NCBI GenBank assembly: GCA_018607135.1
Contig: JABBCA010000082.1
Location: 150,075-214,074, forward strand
Source of the DNA: Opitutales bacterium
Lineage (GTDB): Bacteria > Verrucomicrobiota > Verrucomicrobiia > Opitutales > Coraliomargaritaceae
Length of the DNA stretch: 64,000 nt
Direction of reading: 5' to 3'
Shown here: piece after piece, positions 37,001 through 44,990 of the stretch
Numbering within the stretch: position 1 is the first letter of the stretch
How the letters are laid out: every line of letters starts with the position of its first letter
The notes under the pieces: generated by a model
Told to the model about the DNA's origin: nothing
What the model saw: the letters and a program-made list of their open reading frames with translations, nothing else
The model's database searches: none
Position numbers and translations under genes: made by a program

Positions 37001-37045
37001 GAAGTCATGCAGTCTATCAACGCCAAATTAAAGGAGTTACCATAA
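34013..37045 (+). CDS. Large exported TPR-repeat protein
   Basis: A 1010-residue protein. The ATG at 34013 directly opens a signal peptide (about 1-29, ending STYA); an upstream in-frame ATG at 33968 is possible. The whole mature part is made of helix pairs of TPR/SEL1-like type (for example LQAQANGLVEQGELIKAMPL, ALLRKGAAQFYAQFFEKART, ALYQTGESYMQENAYAEAHG). No catalytic domain is seen. It is the first gene of an operon with another TPR protein and an ExbB/ExbD system (stop and next ATG share one base, TAATG). It is therefore probably a periplasmic scaffold for an energised envelope complex. Confidence 0.75.
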   Translation: MLNRFTFRKSLCAALVLATSLVSTYAQEDSGASQLSFSNLQAQANGLVEQGELIKAMPLLKELISRVEGMTNTESENIKLDFPIFLVGTGYIQIYIQSGDDSDLQQCLTWYDKLEKDFPRSPKIKDASLKRIDVLRALGQAEDATKLMIKILDGGYSFNLTYKERIKILKDLVSTFYGTGKLKDGLPYFGQLLEVARDIEDKGLAAAASFEALATEKRFDDAMKLVPFLAQESEARYRPRLNVALLKASDAVVELGRINDAAILLNLIKTTDIIIQYNEAKLATINSKLEQRVAFGASSEVTEKFEQEISTIEKNLESLGKLPTLRNELLVRRARNYTQTGRRFEAFWMFYDLMEENPDDERSEFYLYASFANARQIGKVKTVIKLGRVYRQKFPSGDYYSDISAVLATELKNQGEFVEFSEIVIDFLNRFPIDPVSANLLAQWGAYKFSEEDFQEVVDQCAKWLSMHNSSSFEDGLHYWKGLGELQLSAFVPAVDSFDNVLVKFPTSVYAEDALLRKGAAQFYAQFFEKARTTLTAYVQKYPSGNGIDQAYFFLGEVELIAENFELALSYFQKADELTTQQDVHDSVAFKIGTIYEMLEQYDQMAANFKSYIETYAEAGRLTDAIFQLGRAYEFNLEVTKMLWLYRDSINKYITAENNHGVDTLIEGYAEKHNSNEAMLVRTLEFLYDLENDLEFRTKIVTDRGFLFEVFYGDPTLEQTLYNKLRRHPNFTVKLLDDLSLINDITDVYRIEGEQFPAQTPEGLYRELLAQYQASGNRIAEARALMGLYRIGIEIAPKKAFDPALLDEASPRVLLYIADYERNKRREFAVTAWNYVLSRYPQDDAAIVAYMRLADVTDESGDANGALNYLEAIITQFPGSPKVPAIILRQGELLSSLGRGDEAREKYQYILKVPNWRGILHAKALYQTGESYMQENAYAEAHGFFERTFLGYSQFTELCAKAYLQDANALIGMGERASAKATLQEATELLSESGPEEVMQSINAKLKELP

Positions 37046-38178
37046 TGAGCCGCCCCACTTCTCAGAATTCACGCACCATGCAAAAACTCACCTTAAAAGC
37101 TTTGTTGATAGCGGCCGTCTCCATCGGCCTATCTCAGTCTGCAATCGCACAAAACCAATACTGGGATCAATATGGTGAGCTGCCAGTGCTGATGCAGCAA
37201 AATAACAACGGTGCGAAGCAGACACTCAAGTTCGTAGCCTTCAGAGATGGCATGCTGGTTGCAGAACTGGACGGCGGCATAGGAGAGGTCTCACTCCCTG
37301 TCACTGAATCAATGGCAAAAACACTGCGCCTAGCGGTGGATACCCAAAAAGCCACAAACATGATCGACTCTGAAAATTACACGGGTGCGTTGAAGCTCCT
37401 TCGCCCAGAGGTGTATCCATTGATCAAGTTCCACCAAGTGCCAGATATTCTCGTTCAACTACACGGCCCGGTTCGCCTACTGATTGATACACTAGTGGAC
37501 GCGCAAGAATTCACCGAAGCCGAAGCGGTTGTCTCGCGTCTAGATCTTGGTAAGATCGGGATCAAATACAGTGAAAGCGTCATTCGTTTTATGAATGCAC
37601 TGATCCGTGCGGAAGAATTTGAAGCCGCTGCTCGAATTGCCCAAATCCTGCCGGTTGAAGGCGACTACGTAGTTAACATCTCACCGCTCATTGACGCAGC
37701 CGATGCACTACGTGGCGCAGGTAAATTCGATGCAGTGATACCGCTCTATCGTGCGATTGAAACCGTAGTGCCAGAAAGCACACGTCCAAACATTCAAATG
37801 TGGCTGGCTTATAGCCTAGTGCTGGCAGACCGCCTAGACGAAGCCACTCCGATCTTGAATGGCCTGCAAGAACCAGATGCAAATGAGCGACTGTTCTCAC
37901 TTTACAAGCTATTACAAGGCTCCAAGTCACACCGTGAACAAAACTACGAAGAAGCACTGGATTTACTCACTCGCGGATTCGTTCGTGCACAAACCTCGTA
38001 TGCTTGGGTTCCTGAAATGCTTTATCTGATCGGTGATTGCTACGCACGCGCCGATGACAACGTCGCCGCACGTAATGTTTGGACCGAAATCGTCATTCTC
38101 TATCCAGATTCACCTTGGGCGAGCAACGCCGAAGAATCCCTCGACAAACTCCCTAGAGCAGAAATTTCAAATAACTAA
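37045..38178 (+). CDS. Exported TPR-type protein, ExbBD operon
   Basis: A 377-residue protein overlapping the preceding stop by one base; the ATG at 37078 (MQKLTLKALLIAAVSIGLS) may be the true start and would give a cleaner signal peptide. The mature N-terminus has a short beta-like region (LPVLMQQNNNGAKQTLKFVA). The remainder is helical TPR-like repeats (GALKLLRPEVYPLIK, AIPLYRAIETVVPEST-like units, then APEMLYLIGDCYARADDN-type pairs). No enzyme signature is seen. Gene order TPR-TPR-ExbB-ExbD-ExbD suggests a periplasmic partner of the proton-driven channel. The cargo is unknown. Confidence 0.7.
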   Translation: MSRPTSQNSRTMQKLTLKALLIAAVSIGLSQSAIAQNQYWDQYGELPVLMQQNNNGAKQTLKFVAFRDGMLVAELDGGIGEVSLPVTESMAKTLRLAVDTQKATNMIDSENYTGALKLLRPEVYPLIKFHQVPDILVQLHGPVRLLIDTLVDAQEFTEAEAVVSRLDLGKIGIKYSESVIRFMNALIRAEEFEAAARIAQILPVEGDYVVNISPLIDAADALRGAGKFDAVIPLYRAIETVVPESTRPNIQMWLAYSLVLADRLDEATPILNGLQEPDANERLFSLYKLLQGSKSHREQNYEEALDLLTRGFVRAQTSYAWVPEMLYLIGDCYARADDNVAARNVWTEIVILYPDSPWASNAEESLDKLPRAEISNN

Positions 38179-38226
38179 TTCACTAAACTCACCTAGACAC
38201 TTAGCTTTCTAAGACACACAACCGCT

Positions 38227-39018
38227 ATGAATAAAACAAAGTTCCCCCTCCTCCCTTCATTTTTTGCCATCGCGCTCTTCGTTGGCGTGGCACAATGGAC
38301 GATGCCCCAAAGCTTACACGGCCAAGACACGACAGTTACGACTGAAGGCGCCGCTGCCGAAGCAGAAGCAGCACCTGCCGGTGGGGAGAAATCCTTAATC
38401 GACATGTTCAACGCAGGTGGTTGGGCAATGTATCCACTAGGCTTGCTCTCCATTAGTGGCTTTGGACTCATTGTTTACAACTTCATGGCCGTCAAACCTG
38501 GCCCAATTCTTAAGACCGATGTCGCAATCGAAATCGATAAAGCACTACAAACCGCTGACGTCGAAACCGCGAAAAAGCTTTGCGAGGACAATCCAGCTCC
38601 AATGACGAATATCATCGGTGCGGGTCTGGTTCGAGTCGACACCAATAACTTTGATCCTGAGCAAGTAAAGGAAGCCGTCGAAGAAGCCTCTGCTGAAGAA
38701 CTCGCGAGCCCATACATTTTGATCAACTACCTCTCTGTCGTAGGTTCGCTCTCTCCAATGGTCGGACTCCTGGGAACCGTTTCTGGTATGGTAAAGGCCT
38801 TCAACGTAATTGAAGCTGAAGGTGCTGGTAGTGCTCAAGCACTTGCGGGTAATATTTCTGAGGCATTGATCACGACCGCTACGGGTATGATCGTCGGTAT
38901 CCCCGCAATGTTCTTCTTCTTCTTTTTCAAGAACCGCTACGGTAAGATCACCTCTCGCGTCGGCCGTATGGTAGGCGACCTCCAATTTACATTGGCAACT
39001 GCGCTTAAAAACCGCTAA
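38227..39018 (+). CDS. MotA/TolQ/ExbB proton channel family protein
   Basis: A 263-residue membrane protein with an N-terminal hydrophobic segment, possibly a signal peptide (about 1-35), and an Ala/Glu-rich linker. The first TM helix (MYPLGLLSISGFGLIVYNFM) follows, then a cytoplasmic loop and the paired helices with the conserved PMVGLLGTVSGMVKAF block (about 178-193) and ALITTATGMIVGIPAMFFFF. It forms the proton channel with the ExbD proteins encoded just downstream (22-bp gap). It probably couples proton-motive force to the outer envelope, as in TonB- or Tol-type systems. No TonB gene is in the operon. Confidence 0.9.
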   Translation: MNKTKFPLLPSFFAIALFVGVAQWTMPQSLHGQDTTVTTEGAAAEAEAAPAGGEKSLIDMFNAGGWAMYPLGLLSISGFGLIVYNFMAVKPGPILKTDVAIEIDKALQTADVETAKKLCEDNPAPMTNIIGAGLVRVDTNNFDPEQVKEAVEEASAEELASPYILINYLSVVGSLSPMVGLLGTVSGMVKAFNVIEAEGAGSAQALAGNISEALITTATGMIVGIPAMFFFFFFKNRYGKITSRVGRMVGDLQFTLATALKNR

Positions 39019-39040
39019 TTAATCCACTAAATACTGACCG

Positions 39041-39445
39041 ATGAAAACATGGACCCCAGACGAGGTTGACCCGGAGTTTGAATTAACTCCGATGATCGAC
39101 GTCGTGTTCCTACTCATCGCGTTTTTCATGACGCTGATTAGTTTTATCAGCGCGGAGTTGATTGATTTGGAACTACCCGAAGCCGAACAGGCTTCGATTC
39201 CCGAAGAACCGGGAGAGCGCCAATATATTTCAATCGATGCGGCTGGAAACGTCTACTTAGGCGCCACACCTGTATCTTACGAAGACCTCCCAGCTTACCT
39301 TGCACAAATGCGAAGCGAGATCCCGGGCATCAAAGTCTTTCTCCGTGCCGATACAGTTGTCCAGCACCGTCATGTAAATCGCGTTATGGGTGCCTGCGCC
39401 GAAGCAGGCATCTTTAATCTCATATTCGCTTCAGCAAAAGACTAG
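39041..39445 (+). CDS. ExbD/TolR family protein, copy 1
   Basis: A 134-residue protein with a short cytoplasmic N-terminus and one TM helix carrying the essential aspartate (LTPMIDVVFLLIAFF, Asp20). A periplasmic domain of about 90 residues follows. It partners the ExbB-like protein upstream. It is followed by a second exbD gene after 3 bp; two-ExbD operons are common in this phylum. Confidence 0.92.
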   Translation: MKTWTPDEVDPEFELTPMIDVVFLLIAFFMTLISFISAELIDLELPEAEQASIPEEPGERQYISIDAAGNVYLGATPVSYEDLPAYLAQMRSEIPGIKVFLRADTVVQHRHVNRVMGACAEAGIFNLIFASAKD

Positions 39446-39448
39446 ATC

Positions 39449-39880
39449 ATGGCCGTAAATAAAGTTCTAGAATCTGAAGATAAGGTCGACATCACTCCGA
39501 TGATCGACGTCGTCTTCTTGCTGTTGATTTATTTCATGTTTTTGCCTCTCCAGCAAGAGGCAGACATTGGCATCAAGCTTCCCAGTGATGCGCCCCCTGC
39601 AGAAAACCTCAAACTCCCAAGTGAACACATCGTTGAAGTGTTCCCCAATGGTTTGATTCTTCTCAACGGTGCGCCTATGGACTCAGTGAATGATCGCGAT
39701 ATGGCAAAGCTCACCAATACGCTCACTCGACTACGCATGTCTTCGGACCGCGCAGGCATTGACACAGTGGTGAAGATCCAAGCAGATCCCGATTCACCTC
39801 ACCAGAGGTCGATCGATGTTCTCAATGCATGTGCAAAGTCAGATATCACCAAAGTGTCTTTCGCATCCTACGGTTCATAG
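39449..39880 (+). CDS. ExbD/TolR family protein, copy 2
   Basis: A 143-residue paralogue of the preceding protein. It carries DITPMIDVVFLLLIYFM (Asp20 at the same residue number) followed by a periplasmic domain (LPSDAPPAENLKLPSEHIVE). The periplasmic parts of the two ExbD proteins differ considerably, so they may form heterodimers or contact different partners. It is the last gene of the operon; a terminator follows 28 bp later. Confidence 0.92.
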   Translation: MAVNKVLESEDKVDITPMIDVVFLLLIYFMFLPLQQEADIGIKLPSDAPPAENLKLPSEHIVEVFPNGLILLNGAPMDSVNDRDMAKLTNTLTRLRMSSDRAGIDTVVKIQADPDSPHQRSIDVLNACAKSDITKVSFASYGS

Positions 39881-39908
39881 CCAGACCAACGAAATTAAAT
39901 CATTTCCA

Positions 39909-39934
39909 GCCCTCACTGAGTGAGGGCTTTTTTG
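39909..39934 (+). terminator. Rho-independent terminator after exbD copy 2
   Basis: The stem GCCCTCAC pairs with GTGAGGGC around a TGA loop, followed by a run of T (CTTTTTTG). It closes the TPR-ExbBD operon. Confidence 0.9.
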
Positions 39935-39964
39935 TTCCCTTATCCAACGTAGGGCTGCCGCTTC

Positions 39965-40092
39965 GAGGCTGTCTCAAGAATAAACAAATCATTTCCGACA
40001 GCTACCAAGCTAGCATATTCAGTCGAAAGCGTGAGCTTTGGATTGGTTTGATTCGTGCGAGTGTAGTGTTTTTTATTTTGAGACCATCTCCT
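39965..40092. repeat. Possible MITE-like inverted-repeat element
   Basis: The left end GAGGCTGTCTCAAGAATAAA (39965-39984) and the inverse complement of the right end (GGAGATGGTCTCAAAATAAA, read from about 40091 down to 40072) match at most positions, flanking about 90 bp without coding capacity. A related end sequence (TTTTTGAGACAGCCTC) occurs alone at 29452-29467. Terminal 'GAGGCTGTCTCA' sequences are common at insertion-sequence ends, so this may be a small non-autonomous element or a relic. Target-site duplications were not identified. Confidence 0.4.
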
Positions 40093-40135
40093 TAAGGCAC
40101 CTCGCGATCAAACAGGCTGCTTTAGAGAGCCTCAC

Positions 40136-41194
40136 CTAATCTTGAAGCTGGAAACGCGTCTTATCGATCGCCTTCATGTAGGCTTCTTTCTTTGAAATCA
40201 CCCCATCGTTGAGCAGCTTGATGAGTGACGCATCCATCGAAATCATTCCTCGCTCGGCATTCTGATCAATAATGTTACGCACATTCGACAGGGCCCCTTT
40301 GCGAATACTGTTAGGCAGCGAACTATGTGTAAGCAAAATCTCATGCACCGCTTCACGGCCACCATCTACTTTTTGACAAAGCAACTGTGAAACAACACCA
40401 CGTAGGCAATCTGCCAACATGATTCGTGTCTGGTTCTGCTCTGCAGCTGGAAACGCATCAATCAGACGATCGATCGTCTTTGTGGCATTATTGGTATGAA
40501 CCGTAGCAAATACCAACATTCCCATCGCCGCACAATTCAATGCCAAGCGTATGGTTTCCATGTCACGCATTTCACCAATCAAAATAACATCAGGGTCAGC
40601 ACGTATGGCACCACGTAAACCACGTGCAAATGACTTTGTATGCACACTCACCTCTCGATGGATGATGGTGCTACGCTTATCTTCATGCGTAAATTCTACA
40701 GGATCTTCCAATGTAATGATCTGCTTCTGACTGTTCTCGTTGATATGGTTGATAATCGCGGCTAGCGTCGTCGATTTACCACTGCCAGTCGGACCTGTGA
40801 CCAATACGAGACCATCACTATAACTTGCTACATCCTTAAGCGCCTGCGGCAAACCCAATTCATCAATACTCGCAATTCGTGTTGGAATCTGCCTCAAAAC
40901 CGAGGCAACCCCATTGTGGTTACGAAATAAATTCATGCGAAAACGTGCGCTACCGGGGATCTCATATGCCAAATCAGCATCATTACTTTCTTCAAATCGA
41001 GCCCATCTCGCTTCAGGAGTCACTGCCTTGAGCATCGCTTCCAATTGTTCAGCATCGAAGGACTTCTCACCCAAAGGATAAATCTCCCCATCAATTCGGA
41101 TCTTTGGCACTGATCCAACAGAGAGGTGAAGGTCTGAGCCTCCTTGAGCGAGCATTTCAATGAGAATTTTATCTAGTGTTTCCATGTCAGTCAT
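40136..41194 (-). CDS. pilT: Type IV pilus retraction ATPase PilT
   Basis: A 352-residue AAA-type secretion ATPase of usual PilT length (start 41194; ATG 9 bp later is also possible). Residues 1-100 form the N-terminal PAS-like domain (GGSDLHLSVGSVPKIRIDGE). Walker A is VTGPTGSGKSTT (Lys140). The ASP box LEDPVEFTH and Walker B AIRADPDVILIGEMRD follow, then the family ATVHTNNATKTIDRLIDAFP. PilT depolymerises type IV pili for twitching. It lies 9 bp downstream of a PilU-like gene. No pilin or assembly genes are in this window. Confidence 0.93.
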   Translation of the reverse strand: MTDMETLDKILIEMLAQGGSDLHLSVGSVPKIRIDGEIYPLGEKSFDAEQLEAMLKAVTPEARWARFEESNDADLAYEIPGSARFRMNLFRNHNGVASVLRQIPTRIASIDELGLPQALKDVASYSDGLVLVTGPTGSGKSTTLAAIINHINENSQKQIITLEDPVEFTHEDKRSTIIHREVSVHTKSFARGLRGAIRADPDVILIGEMRDMETIRLALNCAAMGMLVFATVHTNNATKTIDRLIDAFPAAEQNQTRIMLADCLRGVVSQLLCQKVDGGREAVHEILLTHSSLPNSIRKGALSNVRNIIDQNAERGMISMDASLIKLLNDGVISKKEAYMKAIDKTRFQLQD

Positions 41195-41203
41195 TTCCGA
41201 GCC

Positions 41204-42571
41204 TTACTTTTCAGCATTCACACGATTCGCGGCGGCCACCTCTTCGGTAATACGCCCCTGTTTCACTAAATCATCTAATGACTCATTCATTAGACGCATC
41301 CCCTTCTTTCGCCCTGCCTGCATCGCAGCCTCCAAGCCAGTATCTTTCGCATCACGTATAATATTGGCCACCGCGTTGGTGTTCACCATCAACTCACATG
41401 CCAATGCCACCTTATCATCTACCGAGGGGATTAAACGCTGACTCAGCACACCGCGCAACGAGCCTGCCGTCATCGCCCGAATTTGATTTTGCTGTGATGC
41501 AGGAAATACATCGAGCAAACGATTTAAAGTCGAATGAGCGTCTCGCGTATGCATCGTGGCAATCACGAGGTGTCCAGTCTCGGCTGCGGATACTGCCATT
41601 TCAATCGTCGCCAAGTCACGCATCTCACCAATCACAATAATGTCGGGATCCTCACGCAGAGCGGATTTCAAAGCCGATTGAAACGACTTGGTGTGCTTGC
41701 CCACTTCACGCTGTGTAACGATAGAGCTCTGAGATTCCTGCAGCACTTCGATCGGATCTTCCACTGTTATAATGTGCTCCTTACGTGAGACGTTCAGCTC
41801 ATGAACTAAGCTCGCCAAGGTAGTCGTCTTTCCACTACCCACAGGCCCAGTCACTAGAATAATACCATTGTGGTAGGTCAAAAGCTTCCGAATCTCCTCC
41901 GCGTTGGGAAAGCCTAACTCTTCAAGCGTCTGCACATGGTCTGCAACAATACGATATACGCCAGAGATCCCCTTCTTTTGCTCCATCAAGTTGGCCCGAA
42001 AACGCATCCGACAGCCCTCTTCAACGTCGTTCAAAGTCAATGCGTAGTCGAGGTCCAGTTCCTCTTCAAAACGCTGCCTCTGTTTATCAGTCAGTAATAA
42101 TAAATTCATTCTCCGAGCCAAAGCATCTGGAAGCGGTTGTTGCGTGAGATAGACAATCTTACGGTGATGACGCACTCGTGGTCGTGTTTCACTGGTCAAA
42201 TGCAAATCACTCACCCCAACTTTCTGGCAAATCATGAATAAAGCCTGCACTGCTTTAACCAAGGCGGCATCATCCATAGATTCCAGTTCACTAATCGATG
42301 GAAAGCTCCCAAAGCCCTCAATAGCCACCTCTACATTCGCACCTGGTAGCGTCGGCAATTCGTAGCCTTCACGTGCATTTGTCTTCGCGGCGCGAGTCGC
42401 ATCCTCAAGAAAAGCTGCATCCTTGACCCAACCGGTTTTCGTTAACAATTCCGCACACGCTTCAGCCTTAGTCGAAGCATCTAAGTTCGATGCCATTCCA
42501 GAAACCTGCTCCGCAGTCAGTAACGAATTTTCGTAGCAAAAGTATAGAAGCCAATGGGTATCGGAACGCAT
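41204..42571 (-). CDS. PilT/PilU-like retraction ATPase with N-terminal extension
   Basis: A 455-residue ATPase; the start at 42571 (MRSDTHWLLYFCYENSLLTA) is preferred over 42640. The C-terminal 350 residues are PilT-like: VSDLHLTSETRPRVR (about 120-134), Walker A TGPVGSGKTTTL (241-252), VEDPIEVLQES, Walker B REDPDIIVIGEMRD and ATMHTRDAHSTLNRLLDVFP. The first 100 residues are an extra helical domain (ENSLLTAEQVSG, AELLTKTGWVK) absent from ordinary PilT and reminiscent of the GspE/PilB N-terminal domain. It probably assists PilT, as PilU does. The two genes form one minus-strand unit. Confidence 0.85.
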   Translation of the reverse strand: MRSDTHWLLYFCYENSLLTAEQVSGMASNLDASTKAEACAELLTKTGWVKDAAFLEDATRAAKTNAREGYELPTLPGANVEVAIEGFGSFPSISELESMDDAALVKAVQALFMICQKVGVSDLHLTSETRPRVRHHRKIVYLTQQPLPDALARRMNLLLLTDKQRQRFEEELDLDYALTLNDVEEGCRMRFRANLMEQKKGISGVYRIVADHVQTLEELGFPNAEEIRKLLTYHNGIILVTGPVGSGKTTTLASLVHELNVSRKEHIITVEDPIEVLQESQSSIVTQREVGKHTKSFQSALKSALREDPDIIVIGEMRDLATIEMAVSAAETGHLVIATMHTRDAHSTLNRLLDVFPASQQNQIRAMTAGSLRGVLSQRLIPSVDDKVALACELMVNTNAVANIIRDAKDTGLEAAMQAGRKKGMRLMNESLDDLVKQGRITEEVAAANRVNAEK

Positions 42572-42751
42572 AAAAAGGGGAATTGAAGGGACAGAATAAA
42601 AGGAAGCGGTCACCTTGCATTCTAACCAACCAAGAAGCAAGCCATCGCTGGTAAAAATGAATCCACATATTCACTGGTTACTGAACATGGAGACCCATCT
42701 GCTAGACTACGATATTGCCCAAAAATTGACTCTATTGTTAGAAAACTGGAC

Positions 42752-43435
42752 ATGAGCTTTTCGGGTAATGAGTATATAAAGATGAGCTCAGTCATCCAAA
42801 AACATGAATGGAGAAAACAAGAGAAGCGCATCTATCTGCCTAAAGCGAAGCCTGAGATAATCGATATCCCAAGCTATAAGTTCATTCGAATTAGCGGCCA
42901 AGGAAATCCCAACAGTCCTCAATTTGCAGAAGTCATTGGCGCACTTTATTCAGTAGCATATGGCATCAAAATGACAGCAAAGAAACCAGACTGCGCACTG
43001 GTTGGACACTACGACTACACCGTCTATCCTCTCGAAGGTGTTTGGGATATTACCGATGAGGCAAAAAAGAACTTCAACGGATTCATCAATAAAAACGACT
43101 TGATCTACCAACTCATGCTGCGTCAGCCAGATTTCGTAACAACGGAATTCTTCAACGATATTCTTGAGATCGTAAGAAAGAAGAAGCCTCACCCACTACA
43201 CAATGAGATACACTTCGAAACATCACGGGAGGGCCGCTGTATGCAAATGCTACATGTCGGCTCCTACGAAAATGAGGCTGCAACATTTGAGCTCATGGAA
43301 AGCTTCGCTAAAGAACAGCGTGTGAGTAGAAAGTCTAAAGTTCATCGCGAAATTTACCTTTCGGATTTTCGCAAGACCGCACCCGAGAAACTAAAGACCG
43401 TATTAAGATTTCAGCTGCATGAATCAGGCACATAA
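42752..43435 (+). CDS. GyrI-like small-molecule-binding domain protein
   Basis: A 227-residue soluble protein (an internal ATG at 42782 is an alternative start). It matches the SHV/GyrI-like fold in its stand-alone bacterial form: PEIIDIPSYKFIRISGQGNP near the N-terminus, FAEVIGALYSVAYGIKM, and a second half-repeat starting HFETSREGRCMQMLHVGSYE. There is no DNA-binding domain, so it is not a transcription factor by itself. Such proteins bind or hydrolyse small aromatic or cationic compounds. It stands alone between the pil unit and the galE terminator. Confidence 0.75.
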   Translation: MSFSGNEYIKMSSVIQKHEWRKQEKRIYLPKAKPEIIDIPSYKFIRISGQGNPNSPQFAEVIGALYSVAYGIKMTAKKPDCALVGHYDYTVYPLEGVWDITDEAKKNFNGFINKNDLIYQLMLRQPDFVTTEFFNDILEIVRKKKPHPLHNEIHFETSREGRCMQMLHVGSYENEAATFELMESFAKEQRVSRKSKVHREIYLSDFRKTAPEKLKTVLRFQLHESGT

Positions 43436-43741
43436 AATAGAGCCATTAACGAACTTGAATCGACTTTAATAGAACGCAATTAAGGCAGCTCCAGTTGAGG
43501 GACCTAGAATCATACATCTCGCTTCTCTGTGGGTTTCTAACTTGCTCAGCCAACAACTACTTCGATTGGCGTAATTTCTACGTGAAGAAGGCTTTAAATC
43601 GCTTTATTCTGGATAGCACAAGGCAATCGAAGTGATGCAAAGAGAATTAGGCAGAGATGCCCGCTCTGCGAAGCTAGACCTTACGGTTGAAAGCTAAAAG
43701 CTGCGTGTTCGAGGTTCCTATCACCCTCAACTAAAGAACTA
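43436..43741. other. Gene-free interval before the galE terminator
   Basis: About 305 bp without a supported gene. No tRNA, palindrome or promoter was recognised. It separates the 3' ends of the GyrI-like gene and galE. Confidence 0.4.
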
Positions 43742-43772
43742 TAAAAAAGCCGCGGCTATCACCGCGGCTTTT
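43742..43772 (-). terminator. Rho-independent terminator for galE
   Basis: On the minus strand the stem AAAAGCCGCGG pairs with CCGCGGCTTTT around a six-base loop and is followed by more T residues. It begins about 20 bp beyond the galE stop. The hairpin has A/T runs on both sides and could also stop plus-strand transcripts from the GyrI-like gene. Confidence 0.88.
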
Positions 43773-43791
43773 ATTTAAGTCTACATCGGGC

Positions 43792-44772
43792 TTAGTCTTC
43801 GTAGCCTTCTGGATTGGCGACATGCCATTTCCATGCGGCAGAGACGATCGCCTTCAGGTCTGGATACTTGGGCTCCCAACCGAGTTCATTGACGATCTTC
43901 CCACTGGCAGCAATTAGTGTAGCGGGATCGCCTGCACGGCGTGGTTTTACGTCGGCTGGAATGGCGTGTCCAGTCACTTCACGTGCAGTTTCGATCACTT
44001 CCTTAACCGAGTAACCTTGGCCGTTACCGAGGTTGTAAACCTTGTTCTCGTTCTCGATTGCATCGAGCGCGAGGATGTGTGCCTGTGCGAGGTCGACTAC
44101 ATGAATGTAGTCGCGGATACAGGTGCCGTCTGGAGTGTCGTAGTCGTCGCCAAACATATAAATCTTATCGCGCTTGCCAAGTGCCACTTGAAGCACCAGT
44201 GGGATGAGATGTAATTCTGGTGTATGGTCTTCACCACGCTCTTCACTCGCACCGGCTGCGTTGAAATACCGTAGGCACGCATAATTGAAGAATGGATAGA
44301 TCTTAGCCATCCAGTGGAGGTAACGTTCGATGATAAACTTAGACTCACCGTATGGGCTACCGGGAACGATGCGCTCGTCTTCAGCGATCGGCACACGCTC
44401 TGGATCATCAAACAGATTCGCAGTAGACGAGAGAATAAAACGGCCGACTTTAAACTCTACTGCACACTTGAGTAAATTTAAGCCGTTGATCGCATTGTCT
44501 CCGAGATAAATCCATGGATTTTCCATAGACTCACCGACCAGCGACTTCGCTGCGAAGTGCATAATCGCATCGGGTTTGAATCGCCCCATAGCTTCACGAA
44601 TTTCCTCCACATTAGCCAAATCACCAACCACTAGCTCTGCGGATGGATGCACCGCGGCTTTGTGGCCTAGCGATAGATTATCAAACACCATAACATCGTG
44701 CCCTGCTAGGACAAGCTGTTCGACGGCAACACTACCGATATAACCGGCACCTCCTGTTACAAATACTTTCAT
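43792..44772 (-). CDS. galE: UDP-glucose 4-epimerase
   Basis: A 326-residue extended short-chain dehydrogenase of standard GalE length. NAD-binding GxxGxxG is GGAGYIG (7-13). The catalytic region is [12 protein letters not shown] with Ser/Thr at about 115-117, and YGESK with Tyr141 and Lys145. The C-terminal blocks [22 protein letters not shown] and [11 protein letters not shown] match GalE. It interconverts UDP-glucose and UDP-galactose for exopolysaccharide or envelope sugars. It is monocistronic with its own terminator and faces away from the moxR operon (218-bp divergent gap, in which no firm promoter was fixed). Confidence 0.93.
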   Translation of the reverse strand: MKVFVTGGAGYIGSVAVEQLVLAGHDVMVFDNLSLGHKAAVHPSAELVVGDLANVEEIREAMGRFKPDAIMHFAAKSLVGESMENPWIYLGDNAINGLNLLKCAVEFKVGRFILSSTANLFDDPERVPIAEDERIVPGSPYGESKFIIERYLHWMAKIYPFFNYACLRYFNAAGASEERGEDHTPELHLIPLVLQVALGKRDKIYMFGDDYDTPDGTCIRDYIHVVDLAQAHILALDAIENENKVYNLGNGQGYSVKEVIETAREVTGHAIPADVKPRRAGDPATLIAASGKIVNELGWEPKYPDLKAIVSAAWKWHVANPEGYED

Positions 44773-44990
44773 ACTAATATCTTATTGTTTATTGAAATGG
44801 ACTAATAAGGCACTCACAGATAGACGTCCATCACGAACTTCTTTTTGTAGATGCTATTATGAGAAATGTGAGGCACCATTATTCAAAAGAAAACACCATT
44901 ACAGGACCGTCCTCTGACCTTGCAACCCTGTGTTCCTCCACTCACTTTTAACAGAACCCTTTGTAACTTCGCTTTACCTGTTTAATTTCC

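Noticed and set aside
43690-43730. GTTCGAGGTTCC-like stretch resembling a tRNA T-arm
   Set aside because: No acceptor stem, D-arm or anticodon arm could be found upstream; not a tRNA.
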